Source: Closterium sp. Naga37s-1
Lineage: Eukaryota > Streptophyta > Zygnematophyceae > Desmidiales > Closteriaceae
DNA length: 64,000 bases
Assembly (NCBI GenBank): GCA_947471745.1
Contig: CANJKZ010000092.1
Coordinates: forward strand, 744,001-808,000
Reading direction: 5' to 3'
The position numbers and the translations under genes were made by a program. The stretch's first letter is position 1, and each line of letters opens with the position of its first letter. Positions 12,001 through 23,299 of the stretch are shown here, piece by piece. Below the pieces are notes generated by a model that did not search any database, was not told the origin of the DNA, and saw only the letters and a program-made list of their open reading frames with translations.

Positions 12001-15000
12001 GAGAGGGAGGTGCAAAGAAAAGGGTGGGGAAGATGGAGGGCGGAGGGGGGTGGGGGTGAAGGGGGTTGGGGGGGGGGGGGGGGGGGGGGGGGGAGGGTGG
12101 GTGGAAATCACACACATGAGACGTGCATGTGAATGTGCATGTGCATGTCATATATGCACATGGTGACTTACCATCCAGGCATCCGCTGGTGTTCAGAAGT
12201 GGGTCTACTTTTGAGGCGCCTCAAAAGTAGCATGTGCATGTCATGTTTGTAAATGGCGACTTACCATCCAGGCATCCGCTGGTGTTCAGATGTGGGTTGC
12301 CCGCGAAGCTGCATGAGGGAGCGGAGGGAGAAGCACGAGGAGCGGGGGAAGGGGCGAGGGAGGGGGAAAGGGGGGAAAGGGAGACGCGGAGAAGTACAGG
12401 GCGGGTAGGGGAAAGGGGGGGAGAAGCGCAAACGGCACGGGACCGTCGATAGCAGATTATGAGAGGGCGAAGGGTACCAGACACGTGGCGTAGAAAAGTG
12501 AAACTCACGAGGAGCGCGGAAAGATTGAGCGGTGGGGAGGGAGGGAAGAGGTGGGAGGAGGTGGAGAGGTGGCGGGCAGGACAGGAGGGAAGGGAGAGGA
12601 GGGAAAGAGAAGTGGGGGTGGAGGAGGCAGGGGGGAGAGAAGGGGAGAAAGGTGGCGGGAGAGGGGAGAAACAGCAAAGAGGACGCGGGAGCACGAATAT
12701 GGTAATGGGAGGGGAGGAAGTCCGTGCACGGTCGGTGCGGTGAAGTGCGGTGCAAAACACTTACTCGGGGCAGGGGAACCGCTTGAAGCACCAGGGCAGG
12801 TTTCCGCTGAAGTTGTTGTTGGCGAGATGGCTGCGATGCGAGGGACGCAAAGACGGCAGGACGGGGCGACGTTAGGAGAATGAATTAGCACAAGAACGAG
12901 AGAGAGAGACGATGCGGACAACAGGAGGGTGGAATAGGTGAAAGAGACAACGAAAGAGGAGACAACGAAACATCAAGAGCCGAGGGAGGGTGAATGGGTG
13001 AGGAAAAGGAGGAAGTGTTGGGTGCGTGGGTTGGGCTGGGAAAAGTGGGGGGAAGAGGGGGGGGATGTTGGGGTGGGGTGGAAAAGGGGGAACGAGAGTG
13101 GGGGGGTTGTGGGAATGAGAGGGGGGAGCAACGGGAGGAGAGGGGAAGGAGGAGAGAGAATGGGCGTACACGCACTCGAGCTTAGCAGAGGATTGCGGGT
13201 AGTGAAACGACTTTTGAGGGGGCTTCAAAAGTCAAGAGGGAAACTGGGCTTACAGGCACTCGAGCTTGTCGAGGTAGCAGAGCATGTCGTCGAGCGTGCC
13301 GTTTAGCTGATTTCCCTCCAGATTCAGTGACTTGAGGCTCGGCGCCAGCCCCAGCTGCGGCGGCTGCAAACACAAGTGACGGGAAGGGGGAGACGGGACA
13401 CGGACGGAAGGAAAAGAGACAAACATGTGTGAATGGCGACATTTGGTATAGTCAAAGAAGCGTGCCGTTGAGCTGATTGCCCTCCAGGTTCAGCGACTTG
13501 AGGCTCGGCGCCAGCCCCAGCTGCAGCGGTTGCAGGAAACAAGACAAAAGTGTGGGTGAGGAGGTTTGAGTCCGCTCAAGATGTGACGACAGAAGATGAC
13601 GAATCCGACATTTCATGTAAACTGGGTAACGGAGAGCGGCGAGCGGCGAGCGGGGCTGTTGGAGACACACAAGCCGTGAAAGGTCAGAGGAGGGGTGAGG
13701 AGGGGCCGCTGCTCACCAGAGGGCCTTCAAGAAGGTTGTATGAAACGTCGCTGAGAGCGAGTAGCAATCCAAACGGGGTTGAACGAGAGCCGGCAGCAAT
13801 CCAAGCGCATTGGGAAGAGACCCGGTGGCGATTCCGACGGGGTTGACGGATCCAATGCAGAAAACCAAACGGGAGAAGGGACAGAGAGGCACAGGCGAAA
13901 CGAGAGGGAAGATGAGAAGATCGACGAGATGAGGCCTAGGAGCGGGACTTTTAATAAACAATCTCGCAACCATGGAGGGGGGAAGCAGAGCAAAAACTGC
14001 AACAGCGGATTGAGACTTTCTGCGAGCAAGGTCTGGAAAGTCAAGGACTGGAGGGCATAGTGACCTGGCACTTACAGGCGCTCAAGAAAGAGCACGCCCG
14101 AGATGTCCCAGTCCAAGCCACCCTGCAGCTTAGGTGACTTTTGAATCGACTCGAAAGTCTCTGCGAGCGAGGCACTTACAGGCGCTCAAGAAATAGCACG
14201 CCCGAGATGTTCCAGTCCATCCCACCCTGCAGCTTCGGCACGCCCGCCGGAAACGACGGGTAGCTCAGGTCCCTGCGGAAAGGAGCGGCGGGGATGGGTG
14301 GGAAGGGGTAGACGGGGTAGGGAGAGGTAGGAAGTGCAAGGGGCCGAAGGGGAGAGAGGAGTGGGAGAAATAAGGGTGGGTTTGCGTGCGTGAGAGCGAG
14401 TGGTGAGGGGCCAGGTAAACTGCCGACGAGAGGTGGAGAGCGACAGAGGTGGTGGGAAAAGTGTGGGGGGGGGGGGGCGGGAAGAACGCTGCGGAGACGG
14501 AACGGCAGCGAGAGGAGCAGGGGAAGGGAGAACGCAAGACGCGTGGCACCGAGACGGCGATGAAGGAACGCGCGGTAGCAGGCGTGTGCGCGGAGACGAC
14601 GAGGCGATTAGACGACGAGAGGACGACGCGGCGACGAGACGACGCGGCGATGAGGCGCGAGACGAGAATGAGCTCACGGGACGGCGAGACGCAACACGGT
14701 CGACAAGGAGACGAGCCGACAAGACGGTCGACGAGACGACAAGGCGCCGAGAGGACAAGACGACGTCAAGACGGGGAGACGGCGAGGCGGCAGGAGACGA
14801 GACAGACAGACGACGAGAAGTCGAGACGATGAGACGAGGACACGTCGAAGGGACACGTACACGGAAATGACATAGCCCTGGTCGTTGCAGGAGACGCCCG
14901 CGTATGGCAGGTCGGAAGTGTTGCCCGGGCACGGCCGGCCGACGGCGCCGTTCCAGAAGGGCGCGGGGAAGTTGGTGAACGAGCTCTCCTGCCATCCCAT

Positions 15001-16052
15001 CAGGAAGGGGTCTGGCGGATGGGGAGAGAGGGACAGGCGGAAGAGGGAGAAGACGAATGGAGGAACGTTAGAGAAGACTCTTGATATGCTCGGTCACGGA
15101 CGTTCCAGAAGGGCGCAGGGAAGTTGGTGAATGAGCTCTCTTGCCATCCCAGCAGAAAGAGGTCTGGCTGAACGGGGGCAGACGGAGGGAGAGGGAGAAG
15201 AGGAGAGACGGGGCGAATGGACGAGGGGAGAGGAAGAAGACGTAGGGAGGAAAGGGACAAGAAATTTGTGAGTATATCAGCAGAAGAGGGCCTGGTGGAT
15301 GCGATGGGGAGGGGGGGAGAGGGTGGGTGGAGGAGGGGGGGGGAGGAAGGGGGGGGGGAGAGGGGAGGGTGCGCGGAGATAGTGAGAGAGGGGAGGGTGG
15401 AGGAATAGTGGTGCGATTGATAGGTGGAGGAATAGGTAGGGAGGAGGGGAAGGTGGGTCGTCAGAGGAAATAACAACGATAGAAGGGCGAGAAGACCGAT
15501 GCGACGGACTCGTGGACAAGCGCGACTCAGGGAGGGATAATGAAAAATAGGACGAGGACCAAGTGCTATGAGCGGCTGCCTGCGCTTGCGACCGCTTCCG
15601 CGATGCGAAACGGAGACGAGATGTAAAACGGACAGCTTTACGGGAGCGCCAACCATCTTCATCTACTGACAGCTACTCGTCCGAATATACCATTCGTGAT
15701 AGAAGCTCACAGCTACACGCACAAGCCGGAAACGACGCCGCTATTACGGGAGGACTCGTATCCTTCTTACACGCGCGCGGGAGAAAATAGATCGTGTGAA
15801 CTTCAACACGGTGGATATGGAGATAGCTACACACCGCGTGGGCCTCGCACCATGAATGCGCAGAACCGAGTTCATATGGAGTGAAAAGTGGGAATACATC
15901 ACCCAAAAGAACTTACTGTCTCCTGCGTAGGCCGCTAGCATGTAGTCCATGCCTTGCACGCTCGTGCTTTGACCCTCCACTCGAAGAAGCGTCAATGATA
16001 CCACCAATGCGCACACCAGCAACCGAAACATTCGACTGTCTTGAGTGACCAT
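9088..16052 (-). CDS. LRR receptor-like serine/threonine kinase
   Basis: Twelve minus-strand exons join in frame to 633 aa: 16052-15917, 15011-14861, 14272-14180, 13750-13717, 13363-13254, 12830-12765, 12308-12265, 11841-11629, 11200-11031, 10609-10441, 10057-9669 and 9414-9088. The order is signal peptide ([16 protein letters not shown]), a Trp/Cys-containing LRR N-cap region ([10 protein letters not shown]), few LRRs ([37 protein letters not shown]), a Cys-rich juxtamembrane stretch, one membrane helix ([20 protein letters not shown]) and a basic stop-transfer. The kinase is complete: [19 protein letters not shown], the C-helix Glu of [30 protein letters not shown]. It is therefore an active RD kinase by sequence. 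The ligand is unknown. Several exons have decayed copies beside them in the introns. Confidence 0.9.
10161..11470 (-). repeat. Partial copies of the kinase N-lobe exons
   Basis: Parts of exon 10 (coding [12 protein letters not shown]) recur at about 10161-10310 and 10311-10440. Parts of the glycine-loop exon 9 recur at about 10875-10960, 11240-11335 and 11385-11470. The copies carry substitutions and gaps, while the exon set that joins in frame is intact. Confidence 0.8.
12067..12094 (-). repeat. Poly-G tract in an RLK intron
   Basis: An almost unbroken G run of about 27 nt on the plus strand, so C-rich in the transcript. Confidence 0.85.
12205..12230. repeat. Palindrome, GCGC core (site 2)
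   Basis: A 26-nt perfect palindrome. The left copy of a duplicated RLK exon/intron segment (12138-12203) ends just before it. The right copy (12231-12296, offset 93 bp) starts immediately after it. Confidence 0.95.
13209..13233. repeat. Decayed palindrome (site 3)
   Basis: GACTTTTGA and TCAAAAGTC arms around a G-rich centre. Flanked by two copies of the start of the exon 5 donor region (13161-13183 and 13245-13270). Confidence 0.75.
14136..14159. repeat. Palindrome, TCGA core with mismatches (site 4)
   Basis: GACTTTTGAATCGACTCGAA followed by AGTC. It separates two copies of RLK exon 3 with its donor (about 14064-14135 and 14169-14239). Confidence 0.85.
14460..14860 (-). repeat. Purine-rich GACGAGA low-complexity intron
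   Basis: Irregular GACGACGAG and GAGACG repeats fill most of RLK intron 2. Arg/Glu-rich readings across it are not genes. Confidence 0.7.
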
Positions 16053-17344
16053 CTTCGACTGTCTTAAGTACAGAATTAAAATGACACCAAAGCTGGTGGT
16101 GCTCTAAATGCCTGCCTGGAAACTACACAGCTTAACTGGTAAACGAAGCACTGATCTACAATACACCAGGACTTCACTGGGTTATGCTTAGCGGAGCTAC
16201 GCTTCGAACATGGAAAATGGCGAATGAGTAAGCCGCTGCTTGACAAACCCTGTTGTCACCACCTTTTAGCGTAGCTTGCCTTAGACCTATGGTACTGCAG
16301 TTTCGATGCTGAGTAGCTTTCTCCAACATGCGGTTGTCTGGCCTCTGAATTGCAGCACATGAACACAGTTCCGTGTTTTCAATTCAACCCGTCTCTGCTT
16401 CACCTGGCTTGAAGACAGCTCTTTTGGCAGTTGAGTTTGACTGAAGTGGAGCGGAGAACGCAGGAGAAACCCCAAGGTCGGATGTTGGAGGGAGACACAG
16501 CAAGCAGGACGAGGGTTTCGTTTTGTTGTGCACAGTAACTTCGAGGTTGAGGTTCGGAGTCTCGTGATTTGGGTTCCGTCGCTTGTCGTGTCAGGTTCGG
16601 CATCGTGAACCTTTGATGATAGGTATGGAGAAGGGCAGGTACGTGAGTGAGTCTTTTCTTTTCACAGCAGAAAATGCTGTACCTGCCGAACCACGCCGAT
16701 CTCACCGCAGCTACGGTTTTGCTTGCCATGTGACACAGCAGAAACCACCTGACCGGGCCCTGAAAGTTACACGGGAGGGAGCAACATTTTGCTGCTGTTG
16801 GTCGCGAATGAGGCGAGGAGTGAGGGGGTGAGTCGCCGGTTTTCGCACATGACGGTGAGGAGCAACCGCCGCTTGCGCGGAGGGAGTATTGATGAGGTTG
16901 GCTGAAAAAGGATGGCGCGGGGTCAGGTTGAAGCTGGTGAACCTGGTGGTTCTTGCTTGAGGTTTCACTTCGAACAGACAGTTCTCGGGCAGAAAACAGA
17001 AGCAGGCTGAAAGGGTACCTGATTTAGGAAAATAGTTACTAGTGGCGTCGTCTGTCGTTTTTGTTATCGCCGTTTTTGAAACCTTCCGCCGACAGTCCTG
17101 CTGACAAATGCAAGCACCAAAAAAACTGCCAAAAACCGCTTCAACAACATCCTCAGACAGCGAGTGTTAGTCTACACCACGCGGCAATTGTTTCCTCTCT
17201 TGAATGTGCAAAAACCATACGTTAATCAGAACTTCACATTTGCATTAAATCAGAGATATTCGAACCACAACATATGCACATGATAAATGATAGATATTGC
17301 AAACAAGCTTCTAGCATTAACAGAACTTTGAATTGACAAGCAAT
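16053..17344. other. Intergenic, no gene recognised
   Basis: Holds the RLK promoter side and the SOD 3' flank. I see no coding exon, RNA gene or clear repeat. Confidence 0.5.
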
Positions 17345-17740
17345 CTAGTTTGCGGACAGCCCAATCACACCTGCAGAAGGGAACAATTGAGAGCGAGGGT
17401 GATGGGTGGAGAACGATAAACAGCAATTACAGGACACCAGACCACGCGACCAACGAACTTGCTGCCACAAAGTTAACTTCGTATATATGGCACGATCAGC
17501 AGCTGGCATAGCAAGCAACTCACCACATGCCACCCTGCCGCCAGCATTGCCCGTGGCCTTGCTCAGCTCAACACCACCTGCACGAATACGCACCAGCACA
17601 CATAACACAAACGCACAGGACACTGGACACAATGAAAACTTGTAACATACATATTAAGTTCACACAAGACACATATGGGCGAGAGAGCCTGGATAAGTGT
17701 AGCGTACCGCAGACATCTATTTAAAAGGAAAAATGAAAAA

Positions 17741-17787
<47 letters not shown>

Positions 17788-19616
17788 ACACTTCCTGCAT
17801 CATATAACGATTTCAGGCCCAGAAGGACTTTTCTCCCTCCCCTCCCACTCACCCTTGCCCAGGTCGTCCGCATCAGCGTGCACGACAACAGCACGGCCAA
17901 GCACAGAGTTTGGGCCCGAGAGGGGAATCTGGAGGTCAGTCAGAGACACAGTCGCCACGCCTGAAGCAGGGGATATAGTTGGACATGGGGGAGAACAAGG
18001 GAGGACATGTCATCAGACACATTGCACAGAACATGGTTACAAGTTCGAATGGAGAGGGATGGGTATGGGAGAGAACAAGGACGTTATGCTAATAGATACT
18101 ACCCTGTGATTCAGTGAGTCTGATTGCCATGCAACTACTCACCAGACTCATTTGCCACCAGGTTTCCAAGGTCGCCTGCGTGCCGCTCTGCATCGCCTGG
18201 TGCTCCATGAGTCTTGCCCGCCGGATTGAAATGCGGGCCTGGCAGGGATTCAGGGATGATTCCGAAGCAGGGAGGAGATGTTACTTATGTGTGACTAAAG
18301 ATAACAGATTGTGAGGTTCTTGCCATAATAACCCCACCAGAGCAGCTACATACATGGGACAGGCACACAGGCATTGAAGAATTCCACCTGGCACTAGCAT
18401 GTCTATGCAAGTGGAAGCCCCTGGACAAGTCCACATTGTGCACGTGGAAGCCAGGAAGGATTTCAGTCGGCCTGTTTCATGCGGACTCGTTATAGCACAA
18501 GTCTATATCGAGTGCAACAGTCCCTCACCAGTGGACATGCAGCCGTTGGAGAGGGCACCCAGCTTGTGCATGTGGAAGCCGTGCAGTTGTATGCGGACTC
18601 CTTATTGAACAAGTCTATAACTAGTGCAACAGTCTCTCACCAGTGGACATGCAGCCGTTGGAGAGGTCACCCAGCTTGTGCACGTGGAAGCCGTGCAGGC
18701 CAGGTGTCAGCCCTGCCACGGACGCACTCACCTCCGTGGGGCCTGGGGGAATTGAGACGGCGGAGATGGGGGAGATTAAAGGGGAAGGGACGAGGATGGG
18801 GATTAGGAGGAAGGATGGGATAGGAGCTATGAATATTTCTGACGCTGGAATGACCATGCAGGCAATCTCGAGAGTCAGCCCTGCCAATGTACTCCCTTTT
18901 GTAGAGCCTGGAGGTATCGGGGATGGTGGGAGTGGAGGGGAAGGAACGAGAATGGGACAGCAGAAAGGAGGGAAATTGAAAAAAAAAATGTGCTTTTGGA
19001 GTTGATGTCAGTCCTGACGCGGATGCAAAGGACGGGGAAGTGGGTCTAAGAGTTCTGCAATTGTCGATTGTTCATTGCCATGCATAGCCCATCCCATCTG
19101 CCGCTGGATCCAAATCTCCTCAGCCGCGTACGAGTTAATTGGGATGGAAATAGCATCTGCCTGATCCTTGCTCAATCCCTCCAAGCACATTGCTATTTCT
19201 TTTGAATCTTGAGAAATTGCAGGTTGCATCCACTGTGTAACCAAGTAATGTGAAAAATCAAAACAATGAAGCATGTCCAACGCTGATTCACCTGATCCTT
19301 CCTGCGAGAATGTGACAGTCCCGGAAACCCCGGAGCTCCCCGTCAGTACGGCGACGGCGTTGATTCCCGCTGCCGACGCGGCCGCTGGGGAGAGAGGCAT
19401 GGCGAGGAGAGCGGCAAGCACGGCGGAACACGCAGGGACCGCCACCTTGGCAACGGGAGATTCCTCATTCAGGCTATTGCGAACGCGGATCACGGACTTG
19501 CTCGCGCATGCTGATTGGCTCTTGACTGCGGGTCGTGAAGCCGAGGAGAGACCAGTCGCAGGAGCAAGGGACGGAGCGACGCGAATGGACGCGGAAAGAA
19601 GGCCGCAGGAAGCCAT
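17345..19616 (-). CDS. Cu/Zn superoxide dismutase, plastid-type leader
   Basis: Six minus-strand exons join in frame to 236 aa: 19616-19292, 18742-18641, 18238-18143, 17960-17853, 17577-17524 and 17370-17345. The mature domain is complete: [11 protein letters not shown] (copper ligands), [18 protein letters not shown] (bridging and zinc ligands), [20 protein letters not shown], and [14 protein letters not shown] with the Cys that pairs with GCMSTG. It dismutates superoxide. The N-terminal extension of about 80 residues is Ser/Ala-rich and basic, then has a hydrophobic stretch ending in AAAS-A ([20 protein letters not shown]). That resembles a bipartite thylakoid-lumen leader more than a simple stromal one. 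It is the tandem paralogue of the next gene: exons of 102, 96 and 54 nt have the same lengths in both. Confidence 0.93.
17743..17790 (+). repeat. (CA)n microsatellite in SOD intron 4
   Basis: About 20 or more CA dinucleotides with one CT interruption, inside the intron between exons 4 and 5. Confidence 0.9.
18395..18595 (-). repeat. Two decayed copies of SOD exon 2
   Basis: Segments at about 18395-18460 and 18525-18595 repeat the exon coding [20 protein letters not shown] with its donor, in the intron downstream of the intact exon at 18641-18742. The first has lost much of the sequence. Confidence 0.8.
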
Positions 19617-20116
19617 TGCGTTAGGTGGCGAATACGGCGACTGAGTTCCTCACAGGCGGAGAAACGGCAATGGCGGACCCGCAATTGGCGCTGTATTATG
19701 GAATCTGGGCAGCTGAACTGTACCTTGGCTGGGATTGGAATGGGATGAGATGGGATAATGTAGACCAGCTCTGGGGGGCTAGAAGGCAGATTTCTACGGG
19801 TATGTACCACCAAGCCGAGCACTACACCGTACGGTAACGCACTCAGCAACAAGCCATCGCACTATCACGGGCGACGTTTCAGGTGCAAGGTGCGGGGCAG
19901 GTGTCCCTATCGTGATTCGCAGAAGAGCTGGCTTGCTGCGACGATTCCTGAATTTGGTCGCTTTTCTGACGCTTGCTTGTGTGGAAGCACGTCAGCAGTG
20001 CATACGTGGAGATCTGGAAGGAAATGATCCACTAATGGTCGTATTGTTGCAAATACAACTCATTCAAAAAAACTAAGAAGATCCAAAACTATCATTCAGA
20101 CTTGGTTTGAATGAGC

Positions 20117-21669
20117 CTAAGCTGCTGCTTGGAAGCCAATGACACCTGCCAGAGTCAAAATGAAACTTGTTAGCCCAGTATAGATCTATATAAATACGAT
20201 AGGCACAGATTCAATTGGGGAAGGCGACACGAGGTTGAATGTGTTGATGAGCTTACCACATGCAAGCCTGCCTCCAGCATTTCCAGTGGATTTGCTGAGC
20301 TCGTGGCCACCTGAATGGGGCCACACAGAAACATGAAGATGAGCACAGAGAAGAATCATGAAGTGTATTGGCCAACAATATCCTTACAAATATAACAATA
20401 GAACAAAGCAATCACAATTCCCTCCTCATTCATTCCTCTCCCTTCATGCTCTCACCCTTGCCAAGGTCGTCTGTGTCCGCATGCACGACAACAGCACGGC
20501 CAATGATGGAGTTCGGGCCAGACAGAGGGATCTGGACGTTGGGGTAGAGGAGAGGGGAAATGGGTGCATGAGAGTACGTAAGCAACTGAGATGGACGGAT
20601 GCAAACCAAGAGTTGCACTGAAGCTTGATGAAAAAACTCAATGTAAGGAAGGGAGGAATGAGAGTCTAATAGATACCTGGGAATCTGTTATGGTGAACTC
20701 CGCAACCCCTGCAAAACGAACAGCGTAGGAAGCACAATTCCAGAATTAGTGGCTTACAGAATTCTCACTGTACCTGGCAGGAACTTGCAACAACACAAAG
20801 TTTTGCAACAAAAATTGGATACGCAACACAGTCTCTGTTAATGAAAAACAAGGCGAACCGTACCAGACTCATCAGCGACGACATTCCCAAGGTCTCCCGC
20901 ATGCCTCTCCTCGTCTTCCGGAGCTCCGTGAGTTTTGTTCGCCGGATTGAAGTGCGGGCCTGACGAAGACCAGCAAGACGCGGAAACCGAAAACGTAAGG
21001 AAATTGATGAATGCGAAGACATTTGAGTTCGATATATGTCAGAGATTCTGGCTCTAACATGGATTCGGGCAAGGACAACGACGATGGACGTGAAGCCACG
21101 GCACGGGCAGACGTTCGGTCGCGGACAAACTTAACAAATTAAGTATACAGAAACGGCAAGACATGCAGGGGTGTCTCGATTTCGAGAACGAACTTACGAA
21201 TGACACGCGTAAACCATAGGATTTCATTTCTAGGGGCAGGGATATGAGTGCGACCTGTGGACATGCAGCCGTTCGTGGTGTCCCCCAGGGCGTGCACATG
21301 AAATCCGTGAAGCCCGGGCTTGAGGCCAGTGATCTTGCCGTTCACCACGGTCGAGCCTAATAGCACGGCGTTACAACAGATAACGATCTCTTTGTCAGAG
21401 CAATTAATCATGTTCTCATTGACTTCGTCACTGTCACTTCGAAGCTTGTATTTCACCGTAAACGCGTGTATTAAGGAAGACATAGACTCACCGGATTCGA
21501 GCTGCTCAAAGGTGACAGTGCCATTGACACCCTCGGAGCCGGTAAGAACCACGACAGCCTTGATCGTCATATTGGCTGGGGAACACGAGCAGTTCTGAGC
21601 TAAAACTAATGATGGAGTCAAGAAAAGCACGCAACAGACACCCAAAACAACTGAAATGAATTTCCGCAT
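20117..21669 (-). CDS. Cu/Zn superoxide dismutase, secreted form
   Basis: Seven minus-strand exons join in frame to 188 aa: 21669-21492, 21356-21255, 20959-20864, 20708-20677, 20531-20456, 20310-20257 and 20145-20117. The ATG at 21669 begins a clear signal peptide ([20 protein letters not shown], cleavage probably near VLAQ). The SOD domain keeps all metal ligands ([42 protein letters not shown]) and the disulphide cysteines (GCMSTG, LACGVIG). Exons 4 and 5 (32 and 76 nt) equal exon 4 of the neighbouring SOD (108 nt) split by one extra intron. Expected in the apoplast or secretory pathway. Readings that start further upstream use a GTG codon and were not taken. Confidence 0.93.
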
Positions 21670-22372
21670 CTTCTTGATAGCTGATAGCTGCTCCGTGATG
21701 GAATGTTCCAGCTGCTGTGAACCACTGAAGAGGGAAAAGCGAAACACCAAATTCCGTCGCACATGCACGGATACCCGTCAGAACGAATTTGTAGTTTGCG
21801 AACAGCTATTGGTGGCGACTGTGTAAACAGGTTCAAGCATGGCGGCCGTCAGCTTTTGTTCCCTACTCCCGTCAGCACTAACTGAAATCCTCTTCATGTC
21901 AATGTGGCTTACCCTGCCAGAAATGCTCGCAGAGGAATCCGCGGTTCGGCCCAGCAGCCTTGGTGACGACAACCAGAGAGTGATCGACGGACAGTTCGAT
22001 GCATCCAGTCAAGTTAGACGGTCAATCGACGACTCCTGTGCAATGGGCACCTTCAACTGTGATACGGTGATCTGCGCTATAGCGTACATCTCTGAACTGA
22101 AGAGGAGTACACTCCACCACTTCACCACTTTCGTAGGCTACCTCATGCTTCTTGACTAGTTCCTGTGACAAGCAGCAAATCTGCAATACCTTATGGTCGA
22201 TTCACCTAGAAAAAAGTTTGCAATGCCACATTGTACACTATGGCCTAGTCATTCAATGGCTAAGAGTTGATATGTACTACCATAGCCCGTACGTTGCATG
22301 TACCAACTCCATCAGTGCAGTGTCCTAAATCGAATACCTTGGATGACAAGAATTGGTGTTTCCACAGACCTC
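21670..22372. other. Intergenic, no gene recognised
   Basis: Upstream region of the secreted SOD; short ORFs only. Confidence 0.5.
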
Positions 22373-22806
22373 TTAAAACCGGGGTGCACATTCAGCTGAA
22401 TGTGCATCAAATGTTATCCCTTGACTGAGTGGGTTACGAGGTGTGCTTTCAACCCCTTCAAGTCGAAATTCGTTTCCCCCCTCCCCCGCAATTTCGTTTC
22501 CCCACGCCCCCGCAATTTCATTTCCCCCTCCCCGTCGAAATTCGTTTCCCCCCTCCCCCGCAATTTTGTTTCCCCCCTCCCCCGCAATTTCGTTTCCCCC
22601 CCCTCCCGCCAATCTGTTTCATCCCTCCCGCCATTCGGTTTCACCCACTCCCGCCATTTCACCCCCTCCCGCCACCTACGAAATGCCCGAAGCTCTAGCG
22701 GAATCATTTTTTTGTCGCCCCTCGTGAGCCAATCACTGTTTTTCTCCAAACCCCCTTCCCAACATCTCAAGCCGAACCGCGTTGAATGTGCACCCTGGTT
22801 TTAAAG
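22373..22806. mobile_element. Small TIR element (MITE-like) carrying an internal minisatellite
   Basis: The ends are inverted copies of about 22 nt: TTAAAACCGGGGTGCACATT at 22375 and its near-complement (GAATGTGCACCCTGGTTTTA) at 22784-22803. The outer TTAA could be a target-site sequence. There is no coding potential. The interior holds the array at 22459-22690. Confidence 0.65.
22459..22690 (+). repeat. CCCCCGCAATTTCGTTTCC minisatellite
   Basis: About eight to ten degenerate units, pyrimidine-rich, inside the TIR element. Confidence 0.85.
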
Positions 22807-23069
22807 CCGGCGGCCCAAATTGCACAAGCTTTTAAAAGTTGACGCGTGGGGTTTTTCTGGTCTGGGTTTAGGCGAGTGACTCCCGATTTCGTTTTTTTCG
22901 CTAATCTCGCCAAACCCAGCACTCCCTCAAATTTCGCCCTGGGGGTTGGGTCTGTCCCTGAAAGTCCCAAATTGCAAGTGCGGTACTTTTCAAAGGTTGC
23001 CCACTGCACTTCGTCAAGTTTTAAAAGCTTGACGCGCGCGGCCCGCAATTTGGGACGCGGGCTTTAAGG
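22801..23069. mobile_element. Second TIR element with TTAAAGCC...CCCAAATTGC ends
   Basis: The left end (22801-22847) and the reverse complement of the right end (about 23012-23067) share TTAAAGCC, CCCAAATTGC and CAAGCTTTTAAAA in the same order. The length is about 270 bp with no ORF. It abuts the previous element and is related to the relic at 8048. Confidence 0.65.
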
Positions 23070-23299
23070 ATACAGGTCGTGCAGGTACTTGTTTGCCATA
23101 TCAGCATGTACCTTGTCATCCAATTCAAGTGCTTTCACAGTCTGCAGTTTGGCGCTCGCTCAAGTTACAGGAAAACTGCACTTGCATGCCCTGAGCTACT
23201 AGTGCACAAGGGACGGGACAAACCTCTGAAAACATGCCACACGTAAACCATGGACATTTCTAAGTTATTTGCCTGTTCCAGAGTTCCAAACCTGCCTGT

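Noticed and set aside
15155..15519. Poly-Pro/Ser and Arg/Glu-rich ORFs in the RLK first intron
   Set aside because: Purine-tract intron between two good exons of the RLK; the frame-consistent gene skips it.
21670..21768. Upstream extension of the secreted SOD
   Set aside because: It starts at GTG and would bury the clear signal peptide that begins at the ATG 21669.
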